Origin: Bacteroidales bacterium
GTDB taxonomy: Bacteria > Bacteroidota > Bacteroidia > Bacteroidales > FEN-979
Direction of reading: 5' to 3'
NCBI GenBank assembly: GCA_023231065.1
Contig: JALNWE010000035.1
Span: 1-29,354 of the forward strand
Length of the DNA stretch: 29,354 nucleotides
The stretch's first letter is position 1; each line of letters opens with the position of its first letter. The translations under genes were made by a program, and so were the position numbers. Under the pieces are notes generated by a model. It was given only the letters and a program-made list of their open reading frames with translations. It did no database searches and was not told the origin of the DNA. Of the stretch, positions 8,289 to 18,300 are shown one piece after another.

Positions 8289-11200
8289 TCAGTGTTGTTT
8301 GTCAAATACATCGACTTCCCTGAAATAATAAGGTCCGTGAGGTGAATCTTCGCTGATCCACATCAGGTAACGCAGTCGTTTTGCTTTCCCTGAAAAGTCT
8401 TTAAGTGTATATAAACCTTTGGCATTTCCCCAGATGTCAACCGGGCCGGCAAGGGAAATAAATTCCCAGCCTGCTGTTTTTGGATCACCGGTCACAGAGG
8501 GGCTTTTAGGGCCGGTTGCTCCCCACAGCGAAAATGATTGTGGCCCCCGCCGGGTATCCAGCGCGGTAAAGATATGGATGCTGTCGGGTTCTGCTTCCCG
8601 TTGGAGGTCCATTAAAATCCTTCCCTCCCCCTTTTCTGTCCAGCAATCTTTCAGGGAGTCTCCGGGCATCAGGTCATACATGCCATCAATGATGGAGGAA
8701 ACATCCATTCCATTTTGAATGTTGTTTTTCCGGAAAACCGTATCCCCGGTGGAGAAATAATATTTTATGGTCACTCCGTTGGGTTGATGGATATCGGCAT
8801 AGTCTTTCATGGTCAAACGGGCCGGAAGATCATTCAGGTCTTTTTTGTTGACAAATGTCAGGGAGGCGGAAGGGGCCATATTTTCGTCCACATAGCTGGA
8901 AGGGAGGTGCAGCGTCATTCCCTGCCGGTCGGAGAAGTCGTCGTAAAGCGCCAAAGCCGGTATGACCTGATCAAGGGTATTTCCAGCCAAAGTCATCGCA
9001 AAGATCTTAATGGCATCATTTTCAGGAAGCTGAATGGATCCATTTTCAGGGGTGACATCAAGGGAATATAGATAAAAAGCGGCATACTGGTAAGGGATGT
9101 TCACCGTATCCTTGTGAAGGTGGGTGGCAAACCAGGCCACTTCGTCGCGTTTGATAAATCCTTTATCCAACCCTTTGATCCGTCCTTTTTTATCCCATAT
9201 CCGGTTATCAAACTGGCCAATTTTACCGATGCATGATTGAATATGCAAAGTGGTTTTATTATTTCCGGTTTTGAAAATTCCGTTGGTGTCTTTCAGCGCT
9301 GCGGCTAAAAAATAAATCCGGTTATAAGCGCCGGTTTTTGGCAACTGGATCTTTTGTCCGCGGCAGGATAGGACATTGTTCTCCATTCCTGATTTTCTGC
9401 CTAATTTGAAAGAGATGCCATTCACGTTAAGGGTGTCGGGAAACAATTCCGCCGGGATGGAAACCCCGCGGGGATCAAGGCCGTTGTTGCTCCTTTCCCG
9501 ATCGCCGGAAACCACATCCTGATCAAAAGGCATCGGGAGCTCCAGGCTGACCGGCGGGGTGAGCTTTTCCAGGGGAGGTTCCGGTTGGATGGCAAAACTG
9601 CGGATACCGAACTTGGTAAAACCGGTTACCAGCTTTCCGTTTTTCAGGACGGCGTCCCCAATCCGCTGTTCCTGGCCGTCCACCTCCCAGGCCGTTGTTA
9701 TTTTGCCTGCCAGGCTGATCTCCACGTTGGCGATATCCTGGCCGGTGAGTTCCTGTAACCGCATGATATAATAGTTCCCGTTCTCCGATTTTTTAAGTGT
9801 GCGAAGGTCCACCTGTGGAACAGAGATCCTGACAAAAGAGAAAGATTTGCCTAAAAATCCTGAATGCTGGGGCGCCTGGAAACATCTGAATGGCTGATTT
9901 AATCCCCGTCCCTGCCACTCTGATAATGCGGTCCGCCAATCGCCCTTATGGGGATAGATGCCATAGATAATTTCATGGCTTCCCCAATCCTGTGTGGCCT
10001 GATCATGGTAGAAATTCGTGATCGGGGTGTACAGCATGGTCAGGCGGAGGGTTTTATCATCCGGTTTATCGGAGCCGAATTTACAGTTTTCAATAATGGT
10101 TGTCCCGAAAGCGCCCGATTTGTCTGTGAGATCAAACCATTCGCGGGAAGGGACTTCATATTTGTCTTTGTTGTTATTTCCCCTTTCGATGGTCCCCAAT
10201 CCCAGGTTATAGGTGGCAACAGGGTTGGAGGCGGTCAGCGGAAAAGAGGCCTTCAGGCTAACGCCCCGCGACTGCCAGTCGATATAATTATGCACCAGTA
10301 CGTTTTCTTTCCCGGCGATCAGGATAACATATTGCGTAAAAGCGGATCCGGCTGCATTCCGTTCGATTTTTATCGCGGATCGCACCGGTCCTGATTCAAC
10401 CAGGGTGATGGTCGCGGGGCCCTTCACATAACCGGAAGGCGGTTTCTGGCGGTCGTTCCAGTCCATGTTCCAGGCTGGCCAGTATTCCGGATGCTCTTTC
10501 TGGAATACCAGTCTTGACGGCGCTGAAAGCGCTTCCCGTCCCGTTTTTTTATCGATGATATTAGCGATATCGCCATCGGCGTTCACAGTGACTTTCAGCC
10601 ATTCGTTTTCCAGGAAATTTTTCCCGGCTGTAAGGGCGGTTGGATACCGGCCTGGCTGGGGTGAGGCAACCACATCGTAGCAGGCCAATCCCAGGGATGG
10701 GAGAGAAGCGACGAACATGATTTTAATACTGTTTTTGTTGACCGGGCTGATCTGGACCGGGATCTCATTATTATCTCCGTCAAAAACCTTAACCCATTGG
10801 GGAGCGCCTTCGGGGTAAGCTATAATCGCTTCCGCCAGGTCTTTCCGGGCAATGCTGAGGGGGTTATAAACGACCAGGGCTTTTCCTTTTCCGCGGGTAT
10901 CCATGGCATGGATCACGGCCGCGGCAGAACTTTCCAATCCGGCCGCAAACTGGTTCATGGCAAGTATCTCGTCGTTCCATGCATATTCATAAGCTTTGGG
11001 GATACAGGTCCCGGGGAGGATATCATGCATCTGGCTTCCCAGGACAAGCCACCATGCTTCGTTCAATCTTTGCCGGGGATATCCGAGGGCGCCCAGCCAT
11101 TCGGCCATGACGGCCAGGGGTTCGGTGGCAAGCGCCAATTGTTCGTTTTTCCGGTTCCAACGTTTCATGGCCGATTGCGATGTCAGGGAACCGGCAGAAT

Positions 11201-12143
11201 GCTGGGTTAGCAGGAGATCCCCACTGTAGGATGGCAGTTGTTTTTTCTGGTCTTCATTCAAATCGCGGAATAACCGGTCGGAGGAACATAGATATACGTT
11301 GATCAGGCGGCCAGGCTGATCGAGGCTGCCGACCGCGTTGGCCACATCCTGTTCGCGCGGGGCCCCGCCTTCATCTCCAACCCCGTAATAGCGATAGTCG
11401 GCGAAAACACCATATTTTTTACCATTTTCCATGACCCGGTCAACCCAATATTTCGCGGTATCGAGCCGTTTTACTATCTCTCCGCAATACGACGTGGCAT
11501 TGAGGGCGGCTATCACGCCTTTCCCATCAGGACCGGTCCAATTGCCGATGTTGAACGGAATGCCCACGGCAGATCCCCATACCAGCTTCTGCGTCGAAAA
11601 GCCGAGGAGCCCCGCATGGGCTAAGGCAGAGGGAAGATGTGCCTGAAAACCAAAACAATCGGGCAATAAAAAATCGACACTTTGTTTTGCAAATTCTTTT
11701 TTGAAATATCCGTTTCCATATAAAACCTGACGGATCACCGATTCGGGAGAGGGGATATTGGCATCGCATTCATCCACGGAAGAGCCCCCCACGAACCAGC
11801 GTCCCTGTGCAATATATTTTTTCAGTTTATCGTATTTGGCGGGATAATACTCTTTCATCATGCGGTAACGGCGCGCTCCTGAAAAGGTAAAAACATAAGG
11901 TTTGAATTTTTCAAACCGCTGAAAATTCTCATCGAGGGTGTTTTTCAGAAATACATTGATCGTTTCTTCATAATCCCATCTCCATTCGGTATCGAGGTGA
12001 GCATAGCCAACCGTGTAAAGGACTGGCTGAAACGATAAATCATAGCGGGGTAAGTCAGGGTCCTGAACCTGCGGCTGAGCCTGCAAACCTGTGTAAATAA
12101 GCAGCGACAGCATAAAAACTGTCAGGGAAATGACACGCTTCAT
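8289..12143 (-). CDS. Secreted GH38 alpha-mannosidase with long C-terminal extension
   Basis: A 1284-residue protein with a signal peptide (MKRVISLTVFMLSLLIYTGLQA, cleaved before Q). The GH38 catalytic domain follows: GYAHLDTEWRWD (zinc ligands His49 and Asp51), GGSSVDECDANIPSPESVIRQ, and LLPDCFGF, whose Asp162 matches the catalytic nucleophile. HDILPGT near residue 372 is also a GH38 motif, and beta-rich mannosidase C-terminal domains run to about residue 860. GH38 enzymes remove alpha-mannose by a retaining, zinc-dependent mechanism, here probably in the periplasm or outside the cell. About 420 further residues (865-1284) look beta-rich and could bind carbohydrate; I do not recognise that region. 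It diverges from the thioredoxin gene. No SusC/SusD pair is nearby. Confidence 0.9.
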   Translation of the reverse strand: MKRVISLTVFMLSLLIYTGLQAQPQVQDPDLPRYDLSFQPVLYTVGYAHLDTEWRWDYEETINVFLKNTLDENFQRFEKFKPYVFTFSGARRYRMMKEYYPAKYDKLKKYIAQGRWFVGGSSVDECDANIPSPESVIRQVLYGNGYFKKEFAKQSVDFLLPDCFGFQAHLPSALAHAGLLGFSTQKLVWGSAVGIPFNIGNWTGPDGKGVIAALNATSYCGEIVKRLDTAKYWVDRVMENGKKYGVFADYRYYGVGDEGGAPREQDVANAVGSLDQPGRLINVYLCSSDRLFRDLNEDQKKQLPSYSGDLLLTQHSAGSLTSQSAMKRWNRKNEQLALATEPLAVMAEWLGALGYPRQRLNEAWWLVLGSQMHDILPGTCIPKAYEYAWNDEILAMNQFAAGLESSAAAVIHAMDTRGKGKALVVYNPLSIARKDLAEAIIAYPEGAPQWVKVFDGDNNEIPVQISPVNKNSIKIMFVASLPSLGLACYDVVASPQPGRYPTALTAGKNFLENEWLKVTVNADGDIANIIDKKTGREALSAPSRLVFQKEHPEYWPAWNMDWNDRQKPPSGYVKGPATITLVESGPVRSAIKIERNAAGSAFTQYVILIAGKENVLVHNYIDWQSRGVSLKASFPLTASNPVATYNLGLGTIERGNNNKDKYEVPSREWFDLTDKSGAFGTTIIENCKFGSDKPDDKTLRLTMLYTPITNFYHDQATQDWGSHEIIYGIYPHKGDWRTALSEWQGRGLNQPFRCFQAPQHSGFLGKSFSFVRISVPQVDLRTLKKSENGNYYIMRLQELTGQDIANVEISLAGKITTAWEVDGQEQRIGDAVLKNGKLVTGFTKFGIRSFAIQPEPPLEKLTPPVSLELPMPFDQDVVSGDRERSNNGLDPRGVSIPAELFPDTLNVNGISFKLGRKSGMENNVLSCRGQKIQLPKTGAYNRIYFLAAALKDTNGIFKTGNNKTTLHIQSCIGKIGQFDNRIWDKKGRIKGLDKGFIKRDEVAWFATHLHKDTVNIPYQYAAFYLYSLDVTPENGSIQLPENDAIKIFAMTLAGNTLDQVIPALALYDDFSDRQGMTLHLPSSYVDENMAPSASLTFVNKKDLNDLPARLTMKDYADIHQPNGVTIKYYFSTGDTVFRKNNIQNGMDVSSIIDGMYDLMPGDSLKDCWTEKGEGRILMDLQREAEPDSIHIFTALDTRRGPQSFSLWGATGPKSPSVTGDPKTAGWEFISLAGPVDIWGNAKGLYTLKDFSGKAKRLRYLMWISEDSPHGPYYFREVDVFDKQH

Positions 12144-12196
12144 AGAAGGATATTTTCCTGTAAAAATAGGGATTTATTTTATTTCACAAAAAGCCG

Positions 12197-12204
12197 TACT
12201 TTTG
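12197..12204 (+). promoter_or_regulatory. Candidate Bacteroidetes -7 promoter box
   Basis: TACTTTTG matches TAnnTTTG and lies 30 bp upstream of the thioredoxin lipoprotein ATG. No exact TTTG is seen about 20 bp further upstream, where the sequence is T-rich (TTTATTTTATTT). It probably drives the thioredoxin-ruvA-sprA series. Confidence 0.5.
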
Positions 12205-12219
12205 TAAACATAATCTATT

Positions 12220-12226
12220 AAGGAGG
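12220..12226 (+). promoter_or_regulatory. Strong Shine-Dalgarno sequence
   Basis: AAGGAGG lies 7 nt before the ATG at 12234. It is complementary to the 16S rRNA 3' end. Such strong sites are unusual before Bacteroidetes genes, and the other genes in this window lack one. Confidence 0.7.
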
Positions 12227-12233
12227 TCCATGC

Positions 12234-13367
12234 ATGAAAAAACTTATATTCATCCTGCTGACTGGCATAATTCTTACATCCTGCACAGGTAATAAAGATC
12301 GTTATACGCTCAAAGGCGCCATCAAAGGGATCGATACCGGGATGGTTTTTCTTCAGAAATTCAATGCCGATAACTGGCAGAAAATTGATTCTGTTAAACT
12401 TGATAAGGGAAAATTCACTTTCAAGGGAAAACTCGGATTGCCTGAAATGTGGTTTATTGCCATGCCCGACAAACAGGTTTTTGTCCCCGTATTCATGGAA
12501 AACGGAAAAATAGATGTCGAAATCTATCCCGATAGCGCTGACAAATCGAAGATCAAAGGTTCTGCATCCCAGGATATTTATCAGCAATTCGTGACCTTGT
12601 CAGAAGAAGTGAGCCGGAAAATGGAAGTAGTTTATCGCGAATGGAAAAATGCCAGGGACGCCAATGATTCGGCAACGATGAAGCGGACCGACTCCATATC
12701 GGGGACCCTCGACAAAGAGTTGAAGCAAAAGCTGATCGATTTTGCCAAAGCAAACGGGAAATCAGTGGTAGCCCCATATATAATCATGCGTAACAGCTGG
12801 CAATTTGAGCTGCCCGATCTTGAAGCGATCGTTGTAAACTTTGATACCGCCCTGAACGCATCTACTTACACACAGGCCATAAAAAAGCGTATCGGGATCC
12901 TGCAAAGTGTGGCCATCGGGAAGCAAGCCCCCGACTTCACCATGAATGATTCCATAGGGAACCCTGTAGCGCTCTCCTCGCTGAAAGGAAAAATCGTCCT
13001 GATCGATTTCTGGACTTCCTGGTGTTCTCCCTGCCGGGCTGAAAATCCCAACGTGGTAAAAGCCTATCAATCCTATCATAAAAAAGGTTTCGATATTTTG
13101 GGATGTTCCTTTGACCAGAACAGGGATAAATGGTTAAAAGCGATCAGGGACGACAAACTCGCCTGGGGCCATGTTTCGGATCTGAAGGGCTGGGGCAATG
13201 CAGCCGGTAAATTATATGGCGTGAACTCCATCCCGGCCAATGTGCTATTGGATAAAGATCAGAAAATCATTGCAAGGAACCTCAGAGGAGAAGAACTCCA
13301 GAAGAAATTATCTGAATTATTGGGGCCGATGGCCCCGGAGAAAAAAAGCGGTAAAAAGAAGAAATGA
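12234..13367 (+). CDS. TlpA-like thioredoxin lipoprotein with DUF4369-type N-terminal domain
   Basis: A 377-residue protein. A lipoprotein signal peptide ends at the lipobox LTSC (Cys17). An N-terminal beta-rich domain (about 24-110), like the DUF4369 domain common before Bacteroidetes thioredoxins, is followed by a helical linker. The thioredoxin fold spans about 228-365, with FWTSWCSPC (Cys264, Cys267) and the cis-Pro segment SIPANV (Pro334). It probably acts as a membrane-anchored disulfide reductase or resilience factor in the periplasm; the partner is unknown. The C-terminus is strongly basic (KKSGKKKK). The ATG at 12234 is supported by a strong Shine-Dalgarno. A second thioredoxin starts 10 bp after its stop. 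Confidence 0.88.
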   Translation: MKKLIFILLTGIILTSCTGNKDRYTLKGAIKGIDTGMVFLQKFNADNWQKIDSVKLDKGKFTFKGKLGLPEMWFIAMPDKQVFVPVFMENGKIDVEIYPDSADKSKIKGSASQDIYQQFVTLSEEVSRKMEVVYREWKNARDANDSATMKRTDSISGTLDKELKQKLIDFAKANGKSVVAPYIIMRNSWQFELPDLEAIVVNFDTALNASTYTQAIKKRIGILQSVAIGKQAPDFTMNDSIGNPVALSSLKGKIVLIDFWTSWCSPCRAENPNVVKAYQSYHKKGFDILGCSFDQNRDKWLKAIRDDKLAWGHVSDLKGWGNAAGKLYGVNSIPANVLLDKDQKIIARNLRGEELQKKLSELLGPMAPEKKSGKKKK

Positions 13368-13377
13368 TCGAACTTTG

Positions 13378-14760
13378 ATGCTTATCTCCAGGAAAAACAT
13401 TTTATTGATGTTGTTTGTCGCCCTGACCATTTTTGTTCAGGGTCAGAACACCTTGGAAGGGACGGTCCGCCATCTTGCTACTGACCGGGTCTCTCTATAC
13501 AGCTATTACGGAGAACGCGCTTCGAAGGTAGATTCTGTCCTGACAGATTCGTCCGGCCATTTCCGGTTTATTTTATCTCCCCAACGCTTACCAGGCATGT
13601 ACCGCGTACAATGGGGTAAAAATGAAAAGATTGACCTGATCTGGAACCGGGAAAATATCCTTTTTAAGACTACGCGGGATAATCCGGAGGATAGCCTGAA
13701 GATCATTTCATCCATGGAGAACAAGATCAACCGGGACTATTCCTTACTGGACCGTATTAACCAGACACGGTTACAGTTACTGATGCCGGTCGTGGACTAT
13801 TATCCCGTCAGGGACTCGTTTTATACGGGAGTGGTCAATGAAATGGAAGGGATCCAACGGAAACAACAGGCTTTTTATGATTCCCTGGTTGCCCTTTATC
13901 CCGATGCCTTTGCCGTCCGTATGGCCGGCGTTTATCAAACCCCGTTCATCCCGGCTGCACTGGATAAGGAGCAACGGATCAATTTTCTGAAACAACACTA
14001 TTTCGATCTTGTTAATTTTAGTGATACTGCGCTTTTACGGACCACGGCATTCCCGAATAAAGCCATTTCCTATTTATCGCTCTATTCGAACAACCGGTTA
14101 ACACAGAAACAGCTCGAAGCGGAATTTATCAAAGCCGTGACCATCATGCTCAGCGCCGCTTCGGTGAATGCAGAGGTTTTCAAGTACTGGCTTGACTATC
14201 TGGTGAACGGTTTCGATAAGTTCCATTTTGATGAAGTGATCACTTATATTGCCGATAATTTCCAGGATCCTTATGCCTGTGAGGACCAGACACGGAAAAG
14301 CGCCCTGCAAAAAAGACTGGACACCTTTAAAAAACTGGCTATCGGGAATCCCGCCCTGCCATTAGAGGTCCCGGATACCAAAGGAAAACCTGTGAGGTTA
14401 TCGGATATATCAGCCGAGTACACCCTGCTTGTTTTCTGGTCCACCCAGTGTCCCCATTGCGTTGCCATGATGCCACGGTTGAAAGAGATCTACAACCAGC
14501 AGAAAACCAAGCGGTTTGAGGTCATAGCCGTATCGATAGATACCAGCCGGACAGCCTGGACCGGATTTTTAAAGGAAAATAAGCTGAACTGGATCAACGG
14601 ATCGGAATTAAAAGGGTATGCAGCTAAATCGTGTGATGATTATAACATTTATGCCACGCCGACCTTGTTTCTCCTCGACCGTGAAAAGAAGATCATTTCG
14701 AAACCGGTCTCACTCCGCGAAACAGAGCAGGCATTGCGTGATAATAACCTGATGGATTAA
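13378..14760 (+). CDS. TlpA-like periplasmic thioredoxin, CPHC type
   Basis: A 460-residue protein from the ATG at 13378. The open frame extends further upstream, but only inside the preceding gene. A signal peptide (LLMLFVALTIFVQGQ) precedes a DUF4369-like beta region and a long helical middle. The C-terminal thioredoxin domain has FWSTQCPHC (Cys358, Cys361) and the cis-Pro segment YATPTLF (Pro428). The CPHC pair is the DsbA-type dipeptide, which usually raises redox potential, unlike CSPC in the neighbour. So the pair may have different partners or opposing roles; this is inference. Unlike the upstream protein there is no lipobox. Ten bp separate it from the preceding gene and 19 bp from ruvA, which suggests one transcript. 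Confidence 0.85.
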   Translation: MLISRKNILLMLFVALTIFVQGQNTLEGTVRHLATDRVSLYSYYGERASKVDSVLTDSSGHFRFILSPQRLPGMYRVQWGKNEKIDLIWNRENILFKTTRDNPEDSLKIISSMENKINRDYSLLDRINQTRLQLLMPVVDYYPVRDSFYTGVVNEMEGIQRKQQAFYDSLVALYPDAFAVRMAGVYQTPFIPAALDKEQRINFLKQHYFDLVNFSDTALLRTTAFPNKAISYLSLYSNNRLTQKQLEAEFIKAVTIMLSAASVNAEVFKYWLDYLVNGFDKFHFDEVITYIADNFQDPYACEDQTRKSALQKRLDTFKKLAIGNPALPLEVPDTKGKPVRLSDISAEYTLLVFWSTQCPHCVAMMPRLKEIYNQQKTKRFEVIAVSIDTSRTAWTGFLKENKLNWINGSELKGYAAKSCDDYNIYATPTLFLLDREKKIISKPVSLRETEQALRDNNLMD

Positions 14761-14779
14761 GCTTTAATAGTGAATACCC

Positions 14780-15364
14780 ATGTATGATTATATCAAGGGA
14801 AGACTGATGGAAAGGACACCGGGATATGTGGTCGTTGAGACTGGTGGCATCGGTTATCTTCTGAACATTTCCATTAACACCTATTCACAGCTCCGCGAGG
14901 ATGTACCCTGTACCCTTTACACCCATCTGGTAGTCCGGGAGGATGACATGTTGCTATACGGGTTTGCGGATCCGGGAGAACGGGAATTGTTCCGTCAGTT
15001 GATCACCGTTTCGGGGGTGGGCGTCAATACGGCGCGCATGATCCTGTCATCGCTTTCGCCGGAGGAGGTTTTTAATGCCATCGCGAGCGGTGATGCCCCT
15101 TTGCTGCAAAGGGTCAAAGGAATAGGAGGAAAAACGGCGCAACGCATCATCATCGATTTAAAAGATAAGATCTCAAAGGAGATGGTCCCGCATGAAAAAT
15201 CGGGATTTCTGCACAATACAAAGAAAGAAGAAGCGTTATCTGGATTGATCATTCTGGGCTTCCCCAAGATGCTTGCAGATAAAGCATTATCTAAAATCAT
15301 CGAAAAGGAAGGAACAGGCCTGACAGTGGAACAACTGATCAAACAGGCGCTGCAAATTTTATAA
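14780..15364 (+). CDS. ruvA: Holliday junction DNA helicase subunit RuvA
   Basis: A 194-residue protein. The N-terminal OB-fold begins MYDYIKGRLMERTPGYVVVE and continues with a GGIGYLL segment typical of RuvA. Two helix-hairpin-helix motifs follow: LITVSGVGVNTARMIL and LLQRVKGIGGKTAQRIIIDLK. A short C-terminal domain III, which contacts RuvB, ends the protein. RuvA tetramers bind four-way junctions and load the RuvB motor for branch migration. RuvB and RuvC are not in the window. The gene lies 6 bp before sprA, an arrangement known in Bacteroidetes such as Flavobacterium, and the two are probably co-transcribed. Confidence 0.95.
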   Translation: MYDYIKGRLMERTPGYVVVETGGIGYLLNISINTYSQLREDVPCTLYTHLVVREDDMLLYGFADPGERELFRQLITVSGVGVNTARMILSSLSPEEVFNAIASGDAPLLQRVKGIGGKTAQRIIIDLKDKISKEMVPHEKSGFLHNTKKEEALSGLIILGFPKMLADKALSKIIEKEGTGLTVEQLIKQALQIL

Positions 15365-15370
15365 GCGTCC

Positions 15371-18300
15371 GTGTTCCGCAACTATTCATCTCGTAATACC
15401 TTAGTGAAGAATAAGTCTTTATACTGTCTTGTCTGCCTGGCCCTCCTTGTTGCCGTTCGTTTTCCGGTGAATGCCGGTAAAGCAACGGACAATTTTGGAA
15501 TGGCATGGCGTTTTTGGGCTCCTCCCGACACCCTTGTCAAGGGCGATTCGATAAGCCTGGTTTATCCATTTACAGAAGACCAGGTCATGCCAGGGTCGGG
15601 AAAAGAACACGGCCTGTTTCTTAAAAATCCTTCCAATATCAAAACCGTCATTGAATATGATCCGGTTACCCGGCAGTATTATTATATCTACATGATCGGG
15701 GAAACCCGGTACCGGATCCCGACCACCCTCACTTTTGAGGAGTATCAGGACATGGATATGCAGACCATGATCAACAATTACTGGAAAGAGCGTTCGGAGG
15801 CGGCCAGCATTGACAATGCCAAGGGGGTCATTCCAAAAATCATCATCCCGGGAAAAGTGTTTGAGACCATTTTCGGGAGTAATACCGTCGATATCCGCCC
15901 GCAGGGTTCAGCCGAAATCAGTTTCGGGATCGTATCGAACCGCCGCGACGATCCCATGCTCAATACCCGTCAGCGCCGCCAGACCAACTTCGATTTCGAT
16001 GAAAAAATCCAGATGAATGTCATCGCCAAGATCGGCGATAAAATCGAGTTCAAAGTCAATTATAATACCGAAGCCACTTTCGAATTCGAAAACAAGTTGA
16101 AGTTGAAATACGAAGGCAAAGAGGACGACATTGTCCAGCTGATCGAAGGCGGTGACGTAAATTTGCCCCTCACCACCAATCTTATCCGGGGGACGGAAAG
16201 CCTTTTCGGGCTCAAGACGAAACTCCGTTTTGGCAGGGTCACGGTAACCGCTCTCTATTCCCAGCAAAAAAGCGAATCAAAAAATATTATCGTCCAGGGA
16301 AATGCCCAGCAGACAAGGTTCAACATCAGGGCTGATGAATATGAAGAAAATAAACACTTTTTCATCGGACAGAATTTTCGGAATACCTATAAACAGTCGC
16401 TTGCCAAACTTCCGATTATCAATTCGAATGTCAACATCCTGAAAATCGAAGTTTGGGTCACCAACGTGGGCGCTGCCGTTACGGAAAACCGGAATATCGT
16501 CGCTTTTATGGACCTGGGCGAATATCAGCCCTATAATACCCGTTTGTTCACGGGGGATCCTGGGCGTAAGTTCCCCTCCAATAATTCCAATAATCTCTTC
16601 CAGGTGATCATGCCAAATCCTGCTGATACCACCAAGGTACGCAACATCAACACGGTAACCGATTATCTGAAAGGGCCTCCCTTTATGATGATTTCAGGGG
16701 AGGATTTTGAAAAAGTAGAAAGTGCGCGGAAATTATTACCTACCGAGTACAGTTACAATCCAAAGCTGGGGTTCATTTCGCTGAACACTGCCCTCAATTC
16801 GGACCAGACCCTTGCTGTGGCTTATCAGTACCAGGTTGTCGGGGATACTGTCGTTCGCCAGGTAGGGGAGTTTTCCGATCAGGGCATCAACAATCCCCAG
16901 TGCCTTATGGTGAAATTGCTGAAAAGCACTTCCCTGAATACAAAGGTCCCGACCTGGAACCTGATGATGAAAAACGTATATGCCCTGAACGCTTATCAGG
17001 TACAGGCCAACGATTTTAACCTTAACATCCTCTATTCGGGGAATGCCAACGGAGTGCCGACTGCCTATATCGGGGAAGGAAGGATCAAAGGGACTCCCCT
17101 GCTGCGGGTACTGAACTTCGATAACCTAAACCAGCAATTCAACCCTCCCTCGGATGGAATGTTTGACTTTATCGACCGGGCTGTGACCTCCGGGGGTACG
17201 ATCCAGGCATCCAACGGAAGGATCTTCTTTACGGTCCTCGAACCTTTCGGCGAAGATTTGCGCGATTCCATTTTGGACATCAATGATCCCAAAGGTTCGA
17301 TTGAGTTAGCCAACAAATATTGCTTCGATTCGCTGTATACCATGACCAAAACCATGGCCCGCCAGTATCCTGATAAAAATAAATTTTTCCTGGATGGTTA
17401 TTATAAATCATCAGGCGGCTCTGAAGTTTCCCTCAATGCCCTGAATGTGCCTGCCGGTTCGGTCAAGGTTACTGCCGCTGGTATCCAACTAACAGAAAAC
17501 GTGGATTATACGGTGGATTATACATTGGGACGGGTGAGGATCATCAACGAAGGGATCCTTAATTCGGGAACGCCGATCAGCATCTCGCTTGAAAGTAACG
17601 AAATGTTCAACGTGCAGACCAAGCGGCTGATGGGTGCGCATATCGACTATAAGCTGAACAAGGATTTCATGATTGGGGCTACCATTCTGAACCTCAATGA
17701 ACGGCCTTTGACGGAAAAAGTCAACTACGGAGATGAACCCATGTCGAATACCATCTGGGGAATAAACCTTTCGTATAAGACCCAGTCCAGGCTGATCACC
17801 CGTTTTATCGATGCGCTGCCGCTGATCTCCACTAAGGCGCCATCAAGCATTTCCGTTGACGCTGAATTCGCCCATTTTATCCCGGGGCACTCCAAAGCTA
17901 TTGGAAAAGCAGGAACCACCTATATCGACGATTTTGAAGGCGCCAAGTCAACCATCGACCTGAAAAATATCGGTACCTGGTTTATGGCCAGTACGCCCCA
18001 GGGGCAGACCACAACCGACTTTTTCCCCGAAGGCGCCGCGGGGACAGATCTTGCTTACGGGTTCAACCGGGCTAAATTAGCCTGGTATGTGATCGACCCG
18101 CTTTTTTATGACAAAAATACCAGCCTGATCCCACCCAATGTCTCCAACGAGGAATTGTCAAACCAATATGTCCGTCAGGTATGGGAAACTGAAATCTTCC
18201 CGAACAAACAACCGCTAAACGGCGTGCCGGTAAATATGTCCATCCTGAACATGGCCTATTATCCTTCGGAAAAAGGGCCCAACAACTTTGATGTTTTGCC

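Noticed and set aside
13240..13377. N-terminal extension of the second thioredoxin
   Set aside because: It lies inside the end of the first thioredoxin gene in another frame; the ATG at 13378 starts a clear signal peptide.
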